Below, one piece after another: positions 41,035 to 50,459 of a DNA stretch of 64,000 bases. This DNA comes from Rhizobium sp. 16-449-1b. Lineage in GTDB: Bacteria > Pseudomonadota > Alphaproteobacteria > Rhizobiales > Rhizobiaceae. The DNA lies in NCBI RefSeq assembly GCF_017741935.1, contig NZ_JAGHMH010000015.1, forward strand, positions 95,865 through 159,864, given 5' to 3'. The notes beneath the pieces were generated by a model, which did not search any database, was not told the origin of the DNA, and saw only the letters and a program-made list of their open reading frames with translations. A program made the position numbers and the translations under genes. The stretch's first letter is position 1, and every line of letters begins with the position of its first letter.

Positions 41035-43795
41035 TCGCCCGAAATGGACGGGCCTCCAGAAACTGTCTTTTCTCACCCTGCCTGTCGCGCTGGTTGGCGT
41101 GGTCTGCATATGGCTTGCCTTCTTCACCTTGATCTACGACGCCTATGTCGTTTCTTTCGGTTCACTGTCGTATTTCGACTATGTGGGCCACGCGCGGTTC
41201 GCTGATGCCGCCCGCTACACCTGGTCGATCATCCATACGCGCAACACGGTTGGTTTGTCGCTTCTGGCATTCGCGCTTGCATCACCCTTCCTGTTCTTTC
41301 TGATGTGCATCTGGATGCTCAAGGGCGGAAGGGCGCTGTCGCGCAAGATCCTTTATCTCCTGCATGTCCGTTCGATGTTCAGCCTGATTGCGCTGACCGC
41401 GCTGATCTTTGCCGCCGCCTGGGCTGGCGCTTTTATCTATGGCTTTGCCTTTTATCTCGTGGCCACGAAGGCTGGCGAACATGCCGAAATCGCCAGCTAC
41501 TACGGCAGCCATCTTGCCGCCATGTATCAGGCGCCGTTCGGGACGACGGATACAGCCGGGGTCTATCAGCGGCCATCCCGGCAGACGGTCCAGGCTACAC
41601 TCGTGGGGCTTGCCGCCGCCTGCGCGCTGGTGGGGTTTCCGATCGGTGCGGCAATCCAGAAGCGTCAGCAGATGATCATGGGCAAGGCCCGCCTTGCGAC
41701 CCTTAAAGACGCCGCGGACTTTCGCCTGCGCGACAAGCATGGAATCGTGCTGGGGCTGAAGCAGGGGCTCCTGCTTCGCAATGATGGCGACCAGCACGTG
41801 ATGCTGATCGGCTCACCCGGGCAGGGGAAATCACGCGGCTTCGTCATCCCCTCGATGATGAGTTTCGAGGGGTCGCAGGTCGTGCTCGACATGAGCGGTG
41901 AGCTGTTCGAGGAGACCTCCGGTTTTCTGAAGGACAAGGGCTTTGAGACTTTTCTGCTGGCGCCAGGATCGAAATTTACCGACGGCTATAATCCGCTCGA
42001 CCTAATCAGCACGGATCCTCACCAGCGCATCACCGACCTCCAGAAGTTGACGCAGATGCTGCTGCCGGAGCGGCTCCGCTCCGATTCTTCCGATTTCTGG
42101 GAGGAGAGCGCCCGGATTCTGCTCACCGCCATGCTTGGCTTCGTGCTCGAATGCCCCGACACCCGCAAGTCGCTCAGCGAGCTCTACCGTATCCTTAACT
42201 CGATGTCTGACGAGCGTACGGCGATTGTTCAGCTGCTGGAGAACTACGAAGCGGTCCTTTCCGATCAGACCCGTATGCAGCTCACCAAATTTGCCGGCCG
42301 GCACGAAAAGCTGGGCGAAGGGATCGCCGCCGAAATCGTCGCCAAACTCAATTTCCTGCAGAACCCGCTGGTGGAGGCGCTCACCTCGATCACGACGATT
42401 CCGATCGATACGATCAGGAAGCGGAAGATGGTGATCTATATCCAGGCCGACTGGAACGCCATCCAGATCTACGAGCGCCTGATCTCAATGTTCATCCAGC
42501 AAATGGCGGACAAGCTGGTCCAGATGGGCCCGTTGCCTAATGGCGAGCACGAAGTGATGATGATGCTTGACGAGTTTGGCAATGGCGGCCGCATCGATAC
42601 GGTGCTGACGCTCGCCCCCCTGATCCGCAAAAACGGCGTGCGTTTCGTCTTCATTCTTCAGGACGGCGCCCAGTTGGAGCGATTGTATCAGCGGTCGGGA
42701 CAGAAGATCCTGATGGGGGCATCGACGATCAAGGTCTTCATGAACTTCCAGAATCAGGACGATGCGATGGCGGTCTCGCTCGCGGCTGGGAAAACGACAG
42801 AATGGGTCGAGCAGTCGTCTTACTCCCATCGCCACGGCCGTCGTCAGCGCTCGATCTCCAAGGTGCCGGTCTCCGTCGATCTCCTGCCGGTCAACACGCT
42901 GATGATGATGAAGCCGGAAGAAGCGATACTGCAGGTCACCGGCATGCCCGTAATGCGGATCATGAAACTGGACGCAGGCGGCGAGCGGATGTTCGCGAAA
43001 GTGCGCAAGTTCAAGATGGCGCCGAAGCCCTGTTTGAAGCCCGTAGAGTGGACAATCGCAGACAGTGACCGTTTCGAATCCCTCATCCCGTTTCCTCCGG
43101 CATTCCCGACCCATCGGGCAGGCGACGAACCCGAAGCTGACACAGATCTTGCTGCGATCGAGCGCGTCCGCAAGCCTCAAGAACTGCGTTTCATCGTCAA
43201 GGAAGGTGTTCGTCACGTCTATATCTCTTCCCTTGATGAGCTTCGGCGTCGGCTCGATCTCGATGAGGCCCGTGCGGCAGGTATCGCTGAAGAAGACCTC
43301 GGCGACGAGCAACAGCAGCGGGGTCGTAAATCTTCGCATGGTGCAGTCGGCCGGAATGCAAAGCGGGGCGAGGCAAGGGACGCACGCGTCGACCCTGCCG
43401 GGAACGTCGATCTCGATATTGATGAAGAAAAGCTTGGCCAGAGCATCTATTCCGGATCTCCAACGAGGGCGCGAAGTCAGCGGGACGGCTCATCCATTTC
43501 GACAGATGCTCTCTCCGACCGGACATCCGGTTCGCCCATTCTCAAACGCCAGGAAATAAGAAAAGCATTCGGAGGCGATCTTCAGGCCTTGAATGACGTC
43601 GTCTTCCAGCAGGTTGGGGAAAACTTCATAGAGCCAGAAGATCTGAATGCGGACGTCGAGCTCCTGATAGACACGCTCTCAGGCAGGTTGACGGAGGACA
43701 GTTCGAGAGTCTGGCTACGCGAGTTCGCAGACATAGCGCGCGATCCATTGGGCGAAGATGATGCGGAGCCCGACAGCGTGCCGGACCACACGTAG
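41003..43795 (+). CDS. virD4: VirD4/TraG-type coupling protein
   Basis: A 930-residue protein from ATG 41003 (GAGG 9 bases upstream), inside the end of virB11. Membrane helices occupy roughly 20-60, 90-120, 125-160 and 200-220. The ATPase domain has Walker A GSPGQGKS (~268-275), MLDEFGNGGRI and an FILQDGAQLERLYQ segment. It brings the relaxase-bound strand to the channel. It is longer than a typical VirD4 (about 650 residues); the extra ~250 C-terminal residues are acidic, charged and probably a substrate-recognition tail. Confidence 0.9.
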   Translation: MASVFTDGEIDRPKWTGLQKLSFLTLPVALVGVVCIWLAFFTLIYDAYVVSFGSLSYFDYVGHARFADAARYTWSIIHTRNTVGLSLLAFALASPFLFFLMCIWMLKGGRALSRKILYLLHVRSMFSLIALTALIFAAAWAGAFIYGFAFYLVATKAGEHAEIASYYGSHLAAMYQAPFGTTDTAGVYQRPSRQTVQATLVGLAAACALVGFPIGAAIQKRQQMIMGKARLATLKDAADFRLRDKHGIVLGLKQGLLLRNDGDQHVMLIGSPGQGKSRGFVIPSMMSFEGSQVVLDMSGELFEETSGFLKDKGFETFLLAPGSKFTDGYNPLDLISTDPHQRITDLQKLTQMLLPERLRSDSSDFWEESARILLTAMLGFVLECPDTRKSLSELYRILNSMSDERTAIVQLLENYEAVLSDQTRMQLTKFAGRHEKLGEGIAAEIVAKLNFLQNPLVEALTSITTIPIDTIRKRKMVIYIQADWNAIQIYERLISMFIQQMADKLVQMGPLPNGEHEVMMMLDEFGNGGRIDTVLTLAPLIRKNGVRFVFILQDGAQLERLYQRSGQKILMGASTIKVFMNFQNQDDAMAVSLAAGKTTEWVEQSSYSHRHGRRQRSISKVPVSVDLLPVNTLMMMKPEEAILQVTGMPVMRIMKLDAGGERMFAKVRKFKMAPKPCLKPVEWTIADSDRFESLIPFPPAFPTHRAGDEPEADTDLAAIERVRKPQELRFIVKEGVRHVYISSLDELRRRLDLDEARAAGIAEEDLGDEQQQRGRKSSHGAVGRNAKRGEARDARVDPAGNVDLDIDEEKLGQSIYSGSPTRARSQRDGSSISTDALSDRTSGSPILKRQEIRKAFGGDLQALNDVVFQQVGENFIEPEDLNADVELLIDTLSGRLTEDSSRVWLREFADIARDPLGEDDAEPDSVPDHT

Positions 43796-43878
43796 TGGGT
43801 CGAAGGCAAACCAAATCCCAGTTCACAGGGCTCAACGAGTAAAGGTCGTGCCGCCCCAGCATCAGGAGAAGGATTAGT

Positions 43879-44211
43879 ATGGCCAAAATCGAACAGCTAT
43901 CGAGCCTGCATGTTTCAAGTGAGGTTAGCCTCGAGCGGATCGTTGCCGCGGCCAGGGCTGAACCGGGTCTGTGGCTTATGGTAAAAGAGCGAGAAATGGA
44001 GTTGAGAGCGATACGCGCCGAACTCGAGCGTCTCGGTGCGAAGGAGAGCGATATCGACCACTTGTTTCCGCAAAGACTGACGCCCACCCTGTCTGAACTT
44101 GCGGACGATCTCGTCTCTCGCATGTTCGGAGGCTGCCCTCCAGACATGTTGATGCCGGTTCAGGATGCCCTGCTTGCTGCGGCAAGGCGCGAACTGAATG
44201 AGTATCCATAG
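43879..44211 (+). CDS. Small helical protein after virD4, 110 aa
   Basis: Starts at ATG 43879 behind AAGGA. Mostly helical and charged (SLERIVAAARAEPGLWLMVK, EMELRAIRAELERLGAKESD, ELADDLVSRMFGG). No recognised domain. It follows the T4SS operon in the same direction, 83 bases after virD4, and may be its last gene. It could be an accessory or regulatory protein; no evidence decides. Confidence 0.5.
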   Translation: MAKIEQLSSLHVSSEVSLERIVAAARAEPGLWLMVKEREMELRAIRAELERLGAKESDIDHLFPQRLTPTLSELADDLVSRMFGGCPPDMLMPVQDALLAAARRELNEYP

Positions 44212-44671
44212 AGCCGACCAGTTCGTTCGGACTGACCTCCAGGCATTTATAGCGATTGGACGAGCTGACGAATGAGCTCGTGGCGCACAGGCTTGGATAT
44301 TACTTACAAGGGATAGTTTCGCATCGAGCGGAAATGATTGCCTACAACCTGGCCGCGGGCGCAAATCCTGCCACAAAGACCAATGGCTAGCCATTCGTAA
44401 AAATTGGATTGTACCGCGTAAAGGACAGAAGGCCCTTCGGCAGCGTCAGCCAATGGCACCCGTCGCCGAGGTCGCCGCTGGCAAAGGTGTCGCGCTCCAG
44501 TGCGAATCAGCCCTGGGCCTGACGAGCCTCTGGGCGGTCTCCCGTCAGTTTCACAACGGCAATCGCGCGACACGGCTCCGCTGCGTCGCCGCTGGAGCCC
44601 GGACAAAACCAATCCCGTCCGGCAGACCTTCATCGAGGCGCTGAAGCCGCTAAGCTGATCAGGCTGCGGTC
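44212..44671. other. Intergenic, 460 bp
   Basis: Only short frames with poor starts on both strands. It separates the T4SS operon from a convergent toxin-antitoxin pair. No feature recognised. Confidence 0.4.
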
Positions 44672-45268
44672 TCAGCTTCGTGCGAATTCGAGGAGTGGGC
44701 CGATATCGTGATCGTCAGCAGCTTTCAGCGCACCGACATAGCGCGCCCGCAGCTCCCCGACATCTGCCAGGCTTCCGCCGCCCCAGGAGAATAGCTCGCC
44801 GCCAAGCCGCTCAACGAGCAGATCGGCTGCCAGCCGCGCGTGGCGTCCGTTTCCGTTCGGAAACGGATGGATCGCAACGAGGCGGTGATGAAACCGGATC
44901 GCGATCTCATCGCGCGGATAGGTATCATGCTCGATCCAGAACCGGACATCGTCCAGCAGGGCCGCAAGCTCCATCGCAATACGATACGCCTGAATGCCGA
45001 TGTTGCGCTCAGTGGTGCGGAACGTACCGGCCCATTGCCAGACATCCCCGAACATCCGCTTGTGAAAGGCCTGCATGAAATCGACGCTGAGCAGTCTTTC
45101 GAGGGAAAGCCGCCTGAGCCTGCGCGCCCAGGCGGCGGCTTCGACGATGTTCTCCTGCTCGGCTTCGTTGAGGTCCTTCCTATGCGTGATCCAACTCTGC
45201 AGCAGGCCCTCGCGTTCCTGCGGTTCGAGCGGCGTCGCATCCTCCGGCTCCTGGAAGAGATCGGTCAT
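44672..45268 (-). CDS. Fic-domain protein ('mobile mystery protein B' type)
   Basis: A 198-residue protein from ATG 45266-45268, overlapping its partner gene by 4 bases. The Fic motif H134-P-F-P-N-G-N-G-R142-H-A-R is complete except for Asn where many Fic proteins have Asp/Glu. FMQAFHKRMFGDVWQWAGTF and the ETNIG-like TTERNIG segment are also typical. Fic enzymes usually transfer AMP to target proteins. With the HTH partner it forms the 'mobile mystery' toxin-antitoxin pair found on rhizobial elements. Confidence 0.85.
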   Translation of the reverse strand: MTDLFQEPEDATPLEPQEREGLLQSWITHRKDLNEAEQENIVEAAAWARRLRRLSLERLLSVDFMQAFHKRMFGDVWQWAGTFRTTERNIGIQAYRIAMELAALLDDVRFWIEHDTYPRDEIAIRFHHRLVAIHPFPNGNGRHARLAADLLVERLGGELFSWGGGSLADVGELRARYVGALKAADDHDIGPLLEFARS

Positions 45269-45726
45269 GTCTCGTTCCAGAGATCGCGCTCGGAAAGCCG
45301 GTCACGGATATAGGTCTGGATGCGTGCTTCAAGATCGGTATCGTCCGTGCCCTGCGCTTCCAGCCGCATCGTATGCGCGACGCGCTGCAGTTCGCGTATC
45401 GCGATCTTGCGCGCGCGCGCATTGACCATCGCTTCGAGCGATGTGTTCGGGACGAGTGCATAGACGAGGGTACAGTCGAGCGCCTCGGCCGCGCGCCGCA
45501 GCGTGTTCAGCTGGATTGTACCTGCCGCCTCGGATTTTTCGATGGTCTCGACGGTTTGCGGCCGGATGCCCATTCGCGCGCCGAGTTGCGCCCCGGTCAT
45601 GCCGATCGCATCGCGCAACGCGCGCACCCAGCCCTTCGGTGGCGCCTTTGAGCGGTCGGTCGGCCTAAGCCCGTCGAGCCTCTCGTCGAGCCGTAGTCGC
45701 GCTCTCCTGCGGGTATCGCTTTTCAT
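45265..45726 (-). CDS. HTH antitoxin ('mobile mystery protein A' type)
   Basis: A 153-residue protein from ATG 45724-45726. After a basic head (RRRARLRLDERLDGL) comes an XRE helix-turn-helix: VRALRDAIGMTGAQLGARMG, then QTVETIEKSEAAGTIQLNTL. The rest fits the family (AAEALDCTLVYALVPN). It probably represses the operon through the three repeats just upstream and neutralises the Fic protein. Confidence 0.85.
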   Translation of the reverse strand: MKSDTRRRARLRLDERLDGLRPTDRSKAPPKGWVRALRDAIGMTGAQLGARMGIRPQTVETIEKSEAAGTIQLNTLRRAAEALDCTLVYALVPNTSLEAMVNARARKIAIRELQRVAHTMRLEAQGTDDTDLEARIQTYIRDRLSERDLWNET

Positions 45727-45751
45727 GTTGTCCTGCCAGTCATTACCGCAT

Positions 45752-45863
45752 CAGTCCATAGCCTGATTTTTGCGGACTTGGGATCAGCTTATAACATGAA
45801 AGCAAAATTATTAAAACACGCCATAGCCTGATATTATTTCACGGAAAATCAGTCCATAGCCTG
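45752..45863 (-). promoter_or_regulatory. Three-copy operator of the Fic/HTH pair
   Basis: CCATAGCCTG occurs three times in one orientation: CAGTCCATAGCCTG at 45752-45765 and again at 45850-45863, and CGCCATAGCCTGATA around 45819-45833. The A/T-rich stretch between is a probable promoter. Confidence 0.7.
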
Positions 45864-45907
45864 CTTGGCGGTTCGTTGCGCATGCCTGAAATGCTTACTA
45901 TTGCGCT

Positions 45908-47254
45908 TCACGCGTGCCGGACATTGTCGATGATCCAACCTTGCAGGCGCTTCGCTGTCGCTTGCGCATTTGCCTCCGTTAGATCCTCGGGAAAGATACT
46001 AAACATCGGTCCGAGCTGCTTCATGCGCGGAACGGTTTTTTCCTTGGCCTCGCGATACTCATCAGTTTCCATGCCGAAGGCCTCGACGATCAAAGTTGCG
46101 GGCGTATGTTCCTTGTAGGTTGCCTCCACGATGAAATCCGGCCGGCACGGCCCAAGCGGTGTTTCCGTCGCAAAAAGCGGCTTGGTGATCTTGATGCGGA
46201 GATCAGGAACGCCTTCCAACAGGGACCTCTGAAGCCAGAACAGGAGATGGCACACATCTCTTTCAAAACCGGATTCCACCGGAAACAACGTGTCACCATT
46301 GTAGACCGGCTGGGCATAGGCCTGGACAGCCCTGGCTGGTCCCTCGTCATCGTCGCCGAAGTCCACGTTCAGCAAAGTAAGGAATGGGCCGCGACGAGCC
46401 GGGTCGCCGCGCAACGGCTGTCGCACTTTCCCGATCACGTCGATTGGTCGCGAGGACGATGCCGGCAAGATTGTCTGAACGGATACGGATTTCGCGAAGA
46501 GCAGCATGAAGCCCGTGCGACGAAGCGTTCCGGGCCAGTCTGGACGCGAGGTTTCGAGCAGGCGTTGCCAGCGGCTGTCAGCCTCGCGGTAGTCAGCCGC
46601 CCACGTCGACAGAAGAGCGTTGAATGACCATGTTCTCAAGACTCGAAGTTCTTTGGCGGCGGCGCGCAGCGTCGACAACTGATTTCGTAGTGTCAGATCG
46701 TACTCATCCTGCAGGGGAGAAACGACGTTCACGCCAGCGTCGTCGAGCAACCGCCACAGGATGCCACCGAGCCTCGACGGTCTGTCGTTTTGCTCCGTCG
46801 AGCGGTTGATATCGTGGTCGGCGACGTCAGCAAGACGGTCGGGGATGGCAGGCAATGCGTCGATGTAACTCCGATCGGACTTTCGGAGAGGCCGAATGTG
46901 GTAGCTACGATCGATGAGCGCCGGGGTGTCGTCTTTATCCACGTGAAATGGGCAACTGATTGTGTGGTTTGGCCGCTCCTTATGGCGAACAGGGTCTTCG
47001 TCTTTCGACGTCAATCGGCGCAGCGTATAGGTGTGCTGTTGCCGGATCGGGGCGAGGAGGGGCTGTAGCCGACCGGTGAGGCAATCGCACTCGATCCAGC
47101 CGTTCATCACCTTGGCTTGCCGGATCACAGCCAGGGCGATTGACTTCTCAGCGTTGGAAGCAGCGTTACCATACCACGCCCGTAGCGCCGCGGCCTCTTC
47201 CTCGCTAAGCTCTGCCAGGCCGTGAGCGGGGCCGTTCCTGACAACTATGCGCAT
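45908..47254 (-). CDS. DUF1173-like protein with possible nuclease-fold C-terminus
   Basis: A 448-residue protein; ATG 47252-47254 chosen (weak site), since the longer in-frame start has low-complexity content. The N-terminal part has possible zinc ligands (GWIECDCLTGRL, a TISCPFHVDKDD segment) as in DUF1173 proteins of conjugative elements. The C-terminal part has PDFIVEATYKEHTPATLIVE followed by AFG, which resembles a PD-(D/E)xK nuclease core. Both assignments are by pattern only. It is divergent from the HTH gene at 47558. Confidence 0.5.
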   Translation of the reverse strand: MRIVVRNGPAHGLAELSEEEAAALRAWYGNAASNAEKSIALAVIRQAKVMNGWIECDCLTGRLQPLLAPIRQQHTYTLRRLTSKDEDPVRHKERPNHTISCPFHVDKDDTPALIDRSYHIRPLRKSDRSYIDALPAIPDRLADVADHDINRSTEQNDRPSRLGGILWRLLDDAGVNVVSPLQDEYDLTLRNQLSTLRAAAKELRVLRTWSFNALLSTWAADYREADSRWQRLLETSRPDWPGTLRRTGFMLLFAKSVSVQTILPASSSRPIDVIGKVRQPLRGDPARRGPFLTLLNVDFGDDDEGPARAVQAYAQPVYNGDTLFPVESGFERDVCHLLFWLQRSLLEGVPDLRIKITKPLFATETPLGPCRPDFIVEATYKEHTPATLIVEAFGMETDEYREAKEKTVPRMKQLGPMFSIFPEDLTEANAQATAKRLQGWIIDNVRHA

Positions 47255-47557
47255 GAATTTTGCGAACCAGGAGGATGCAGACCTTCGTCCGGGCCTGCCC
47301 ACCGGGCAGCTCCGCTTGCATGGGCGGATCGTGCCGGTGTAGGAAGCGTAACGGGCTTGTGAAGTGCCCAATTTGAATTATGGACAACAATTGGTTTACG
47401 CTTGGGTAGTGTAGTTTGCAGTCGAAATCGGGTGGCGGATGAGCAAAAGAGTTTCAAGGAGAGTTCCAATGCGCCATCGTGGTGCGCCCTGCCATGACCT
47501 TGGCGGCATGTTTGTCTGTCGCCGTTTAAGCCCGATTGGGGCTGGGGATGGCGACCA

Positions 47558-47899
47558 ATGCCCCGTTTGAAACGCCAGCCCCCGGTCGAGGCCGTGGACA
47601 TTTCGACGATCGACACTTTGTCGTTCCAGGAGAGGCTTGCTATCGGTCTCGAACGGTTGAAGGCCGAGCGCAGCTTGACGAACCGGGAGCTTGCCGAACA
47701 GCTCGGCGTACACGAAGCATACATATCGCAGGTGACGCGGGCCATGCGAGACGTCAAGCTATCGACGCTCGACAAGATGCAGCGTGAATGGAATGTCGTC
47801 ATAGAGGATTTGCTCAGGATCACCGAAGCCGACCTCCATCGGATAGCGGTTTGGAAAGCCCGCCGAAAGAAACAGAGAGGCGCCGCGACTGCCCCGTGA
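47558..47899 (+). CDS. XRE-family HTH protein, 113 aa
   Basis: Starts at ATG 47558. The centre is a helix-turn-helix (RLKAERSLTNRELAEQLGVH, then EAYISQVTRAMRDVKLSTLD). A basic tail (RRKKQRG) follows. It lies between the divergent DUF1173-like gene and the convergent operon of exported proteins. It could regulate the DUF1173-like gene or the operon. Probably a real gene, but the ribosome-binding site is poor. Confidence 0.65.
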   Translation: MPRLKRQPPVEAVDISTIDTLSFQERLAIGLERLKAERSLTNRELAEQLGVHEAYISQVTRAMRDVKLSTLDKMQREWNVVIEDLLRITEADLHRIAVWKARRKKQRGAATAP

Positions 47900-47932
47900 T
47901 GCTGACGTCGTCACAGCGGTAAACGGCAAGCG

Positions 47933-48472
47933 CTAGTGGTTGAGGTTAAACCAGAACCTTTCTTTCACCCCGTTGTCGTTCGGAATATCGAAATAGTAGG
48001 GATCCGCGCGGCGAGGGCGGGGAGTGGCAATCTGCTGGATGCAGCTTTCGCCATCCCGGCCGAAGCGCCGATTGATCGTCAACCCTGCTGAGCTGGTATT
48101 GCCATCGTGCTGGCCGGATGCCCGGCAGACATTGACCGTTTCGATGCACTGGTCAGGTTCTCCCCGCCAATTGTTGTCGCCACCTCGCGAGGAGTAACCC
48201 ACTGTGGTCCCAGCAGGGCAATCCTCGTAGGTTTCACGACCAGGCTTTCCTGCCTTCGCCTCATGGCAGATGGGCCATGAGAAGCCGGGCCTGGACATGG
48301 CAGTGATGAGTTTGCGCATTGGCGGCACGCAGTAGGAGACACCGTGCCAGGATGGGTTTTTCGATGCGGCGCACAGCAGAACCTGGCATCCCCATTCCGC
48401 GTCTTCTGCCTTTGATGGCACCGCCGAAAGCGCGCCTATCAAGCCAACGGACAATAACATGATCGCTTTCAC
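47933..48472 (-). CDS. Exported cysteine-rich protein, last gene of the periplasmic operon
   Basis: A 179-residue protein from GTG 48470-48472 with GAGGAG upstream. Signal peptide KAIMLLSVGLIGALSAVPSK, then a mature part with eight cysteines (WGCQVLLCAASKNPSWHGVS, SYCVPPMRKLI, WPICHEAKAG and others), likely disulfide-bonded in the periplasm. The 'W.C.VLLC..' pattern recalls proteins linked to conjugative T4SSs. Function unknown. It ends the operon that starts at 51139. Confidence 0.65.
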   Translation of the reverse strand: MKAIMLLSVGLIGALSAVPSKAEDAEWGCQVLLCAASKNPSWHGVSYCVPPMRKLITAMSRPGFSWPICHEAKAGKPGRETYEDCPAGTTVGYSSRGGDNNWRGEPDQCIETVNVCRASGQHDGNTSSAGLTINRRFGRDGESCIQQIATPRPRRADPYYFDIPNDNGVKERFWFNLNH

Positions 48473-48493
48473 AGTGCGTCTCCTCTGAGTGGC

Positions 48494-48862
48494 CTACTGG
48501 ATCTGTACCCAGGTGCTGTCGATTTTCGCGAACGACAGGGTGCCGGGCTGCGTCGTCCCCGCAAAGGAACCGTTCGTTGTGGTGATGATCCCGGTACAGG
48601 TGACGCCAGGCACGGTCTGTCGGGGTTTGCACTCCGAGATGTGGATCCTGCGGCCGGATTTAGCGATCGCCGCACTCGCCTCACTGTCATTTGGAACTTC
48701 AAATGTTGGCTGCCGCTGAACCTTTTTGATCTGCGCGATCTCCTGTTCGAGCTCTTTAATCCTGTCATCACGTTCCAGCTCGTTGATCGCGTAACCGCCA
48801 GCAGATCCAATGACGAAAGCAATACCGGCGGCAACAAGCGATCCGTAGTCGAGCTTCTTCAT
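48494..48862 (-). CDS. Membrane-anchored small protein, 122 aa
   Basis: Starts at ATG 48860-48862 with GAGG 6 bases upstream, next to the stop of the previous gene. One N-terminal membrane helix (LVAAGIAFVIGSAGGYAINE), then a coiled coil (ERDDRIKELEQEIAQIKKVQ) and a small C-terminal domain with two cysteines (SECKPRQTVPGVTCTGIITT). Probably anchored in the inner membrane facing the periplasm. Function unknown. Confidence 0.65.
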   Translation of the reverse strand: MKKLDYGSLVAAGIAFVIGSAGGYAINELERDDRIKELEQEIAQIKKVQRQPTFEVPNDSEASAAIAKSGRRIHISECKPRQTVPGVTCTGIITTTNGSFAGTTQPGTLSFAKIDSTWVQIQ

Positions 48863-48870
48863 TGGCAACC

Positions 48871-49185
48871 TCAATATCCTTCAATCCCAAGGCGTTTCAG
48901 GATCGCGACCGGATTGGTTTCGCACTCTGATTTCCATTCATGATGCTTGGCGCAGGCATAGGCGTATTGGCTAAGGTCCGCCGAGGACAGATCTGCAAGC
49001 CTGTTGCCAACCGCCTTCCATTGCTGCACGTCTGCCGGATCGCAGCCAGCGCCGCCCGCACCGCAAAAGTCCGGATCGCGTCGTTCGATCTGGGTTTGCG
49101 TGGAGCCGTCCTGCGCGCCGGCGACGTCCGGAGAAACCGCGAGTAAGATTGCAAAAGCAGCCGAAGCTGCGAAAGGGCCTTTCAT
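48871..49185 (-). CDS. Small exported protein, 104 aa
   Basis: Starts at ATG 49183-49185 behind AGGAGG and follows the previous stop directly. Signal peptide (FAASAAFAILLAVSPDVAGA), then a short Cys-containing part (DFCGAGGAGCDPADVQQW, YACAKHHEWKSEC) with five cysteines. It is likely periplasmic. No family recognised. Confidence 0.6.
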   Translation of the reverse strand: MKGPFAASAAFAILLAVSPDVAGAQDGSTQTQIERRDPDFCGAGGAGCDPADVQQWKAVGNRLADLSSADLSQYAYACAKHHEWKSECETNPVAILKRLGIEGY

Positions 49186-49809
49186 TTAACCTCCTTGCAC
49201 TTGCGTGAGCGACAGCGCTTTGTCGGGAGTGACGGTAAAGGGCAGGGGAAGCCCCTCTTGGGTGGCCGGCGCGCGACCGTCAGATTTCTCACCGGACACT
49301 GGTGATCCGTTGTAAAGCCAGGGCGGAGACAAGTCCGGCGACGACCAGATGCCAAAGCCAAGCCCTCTCGCCTTTCTCTCAATATCGAAATATGCAGGAA
49401 CCGGGGGCTCGTTGTGATAGTTGAAGGCATAGCCGATCCCTTCGGCGATCGCTGTCGCCGCCAGATTGGTCTCTCCCACAAAACAATGGGCGATCAGGCG
49501 CTTGTTGTCGTCGCGCCCGACCGGTGCGCAATTGACATTCTGGCCGAGCGTTCGAAGGACCATCCACGCGCGCGAGACCTGACCGACAGGCCATGTCACA
49601 CCTTCGGTCGTCGCGTTCTGCAACAGCTGGGGAGCTTCATAACCAGCCAGACGGACAATCTGACGGGACTTGATAAACTCGAATGTGGTCCCATCGAGCA
49701 CCTGAACCTTTCCGTATATCTGACGCGGAACGTCAGTTGCGCGCGCTTGCGCCAGTGACCCTGTCGGGGTGAAGGTGAGAAGAAACATCGAGATGGTGGC
49801 AATCCTCAT
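49186..49809 (-). CDS. Exported SNase-like protein 3
   Basis: A 207-residue protein starting in a 4-base overlap (ATGA). Signal peptide (ATISMFLLTFTPTGSLAQ). The mature part follows the SNase fold: VLDGTTFEFIKSRQIVRLAG, then NKRLIAHCFVGETNLAATAI and AEGIGYAFNY. The usual catalytic Glu after 'D-x-P' is absent (YEAPQ) and the YGR motif is replaced by DDNKR, so nuclease activity is doubtful. A C-terminal extension follows. Part of a tandem of three. Confidence 0.65.
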   Translation of the reverse strand: MRIATISMFLLTFTPTGSLAQARATDVPRQIYGKVQVLDGTTFEFIKSRQIVRLAGYEAPQLLQNATTEGVTWPVGQVSRAWMVLRTLGQNVNCAPVGRDDNKRLIAHCFVGETNLAATAIAEGIGYAFNYHNEPPVPAYFDIERKARGLGFGIWSSPDLSPPWLYNGSPVSGEKSDGRAPATQEGLPLPFTVTPDKALSLTQVQGG

Positions 49810-50459
49810 GGCGACACTCCGGCCTGTTGCATCAGTACGGAGACGGGGTGCGGCATATCTGGATAGTTCCAGAGACCCGCGCGGGTGCTGCGGGCGCTTT
49901 CCTCAGCGACCCTGTAGCCGGGAACAATGACCTGGCCGGTGCTGTCCACCGCCGCAAATCCCCATCCCTGCGCGATGACATAGGTCGCAAGATCATATCG
50001 GTGCTCCCCCGCGGTCGTCTGGCATGCAACCACCGCATTGTTCTGGTCGACCATCTGAATGGTGGCGCAGACGGGCTTTGTGTCCCTGACTAGCGCCTGC
50101 ATCATGATCACGTTGAGTTCACCGCAGTCGCGCGACGTCCCCTGAGATAGGGCAACGGTAGTCCCGCGCAGGCAGGACTGTAGACCATAGAGCCTGTACC
50201 GTCGTCCGTTTGAGACCCAGCTATCGCCGGTCTCAAACTGTGCATGCGTGGGGAATGGTGTGAACGCCGAAGATGGCGGAAGCGCCGTGTCTTCCGTGGG
50301 AGGAGCGTCAGCTTGCGATGCCTGAACGGGAACGACCGGCAGCCTAGAAGGCTGCATTTGCGTTAACTCGCTACCGGTAAGCATCGGCATTATGACGAAG
50401 CCTGCGTAGAAGCCGGAGACTGCGATCGTGGAAATAAGCATCAAAGTTCCGATCCGCAT
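49806..50459 (-). CDS. Exported SNase-like protein 2
   Basis: A 217-residue protein with an N-terminal membrane/signal segment (LMLISTIAVSGFYAGFVIMP). After a Ser/Pro-rich linker comes an SNase-like domain: WVSNGRRYRLYGLQSCLRGT, NNAVVACQTTAGEHRYDLAT, YVIAQGWGFAAVD and RSTRAGLWNYPDM. Catalytic Arg and Glu positions are not conserved and cysteines are present instead. Probably a structural or binding protein anchored in the inner membrane. Start overlaps the previous stop (TGATG). Confidence 0.65.
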   Translation of the reverse strand: MRIGTLMLISTIAVSGFYAGFVIMPMLTGSELTQMQPSRLPVVPVQASQADAPPTEDTALPPSSAFTPFPTHAQFETGDSWVSNGRRYRLYGLQSCLRGTTVALSQGTSRDCGELNVIMMQALVRDTKPVCATIQMVDQNNAVVACQTTAGEHRYDLATYVIAQGWGFAAVDSTGQVIVPGYRVAEESARSTRAGLWNYPDMPHPVSVLMQQAGVSP

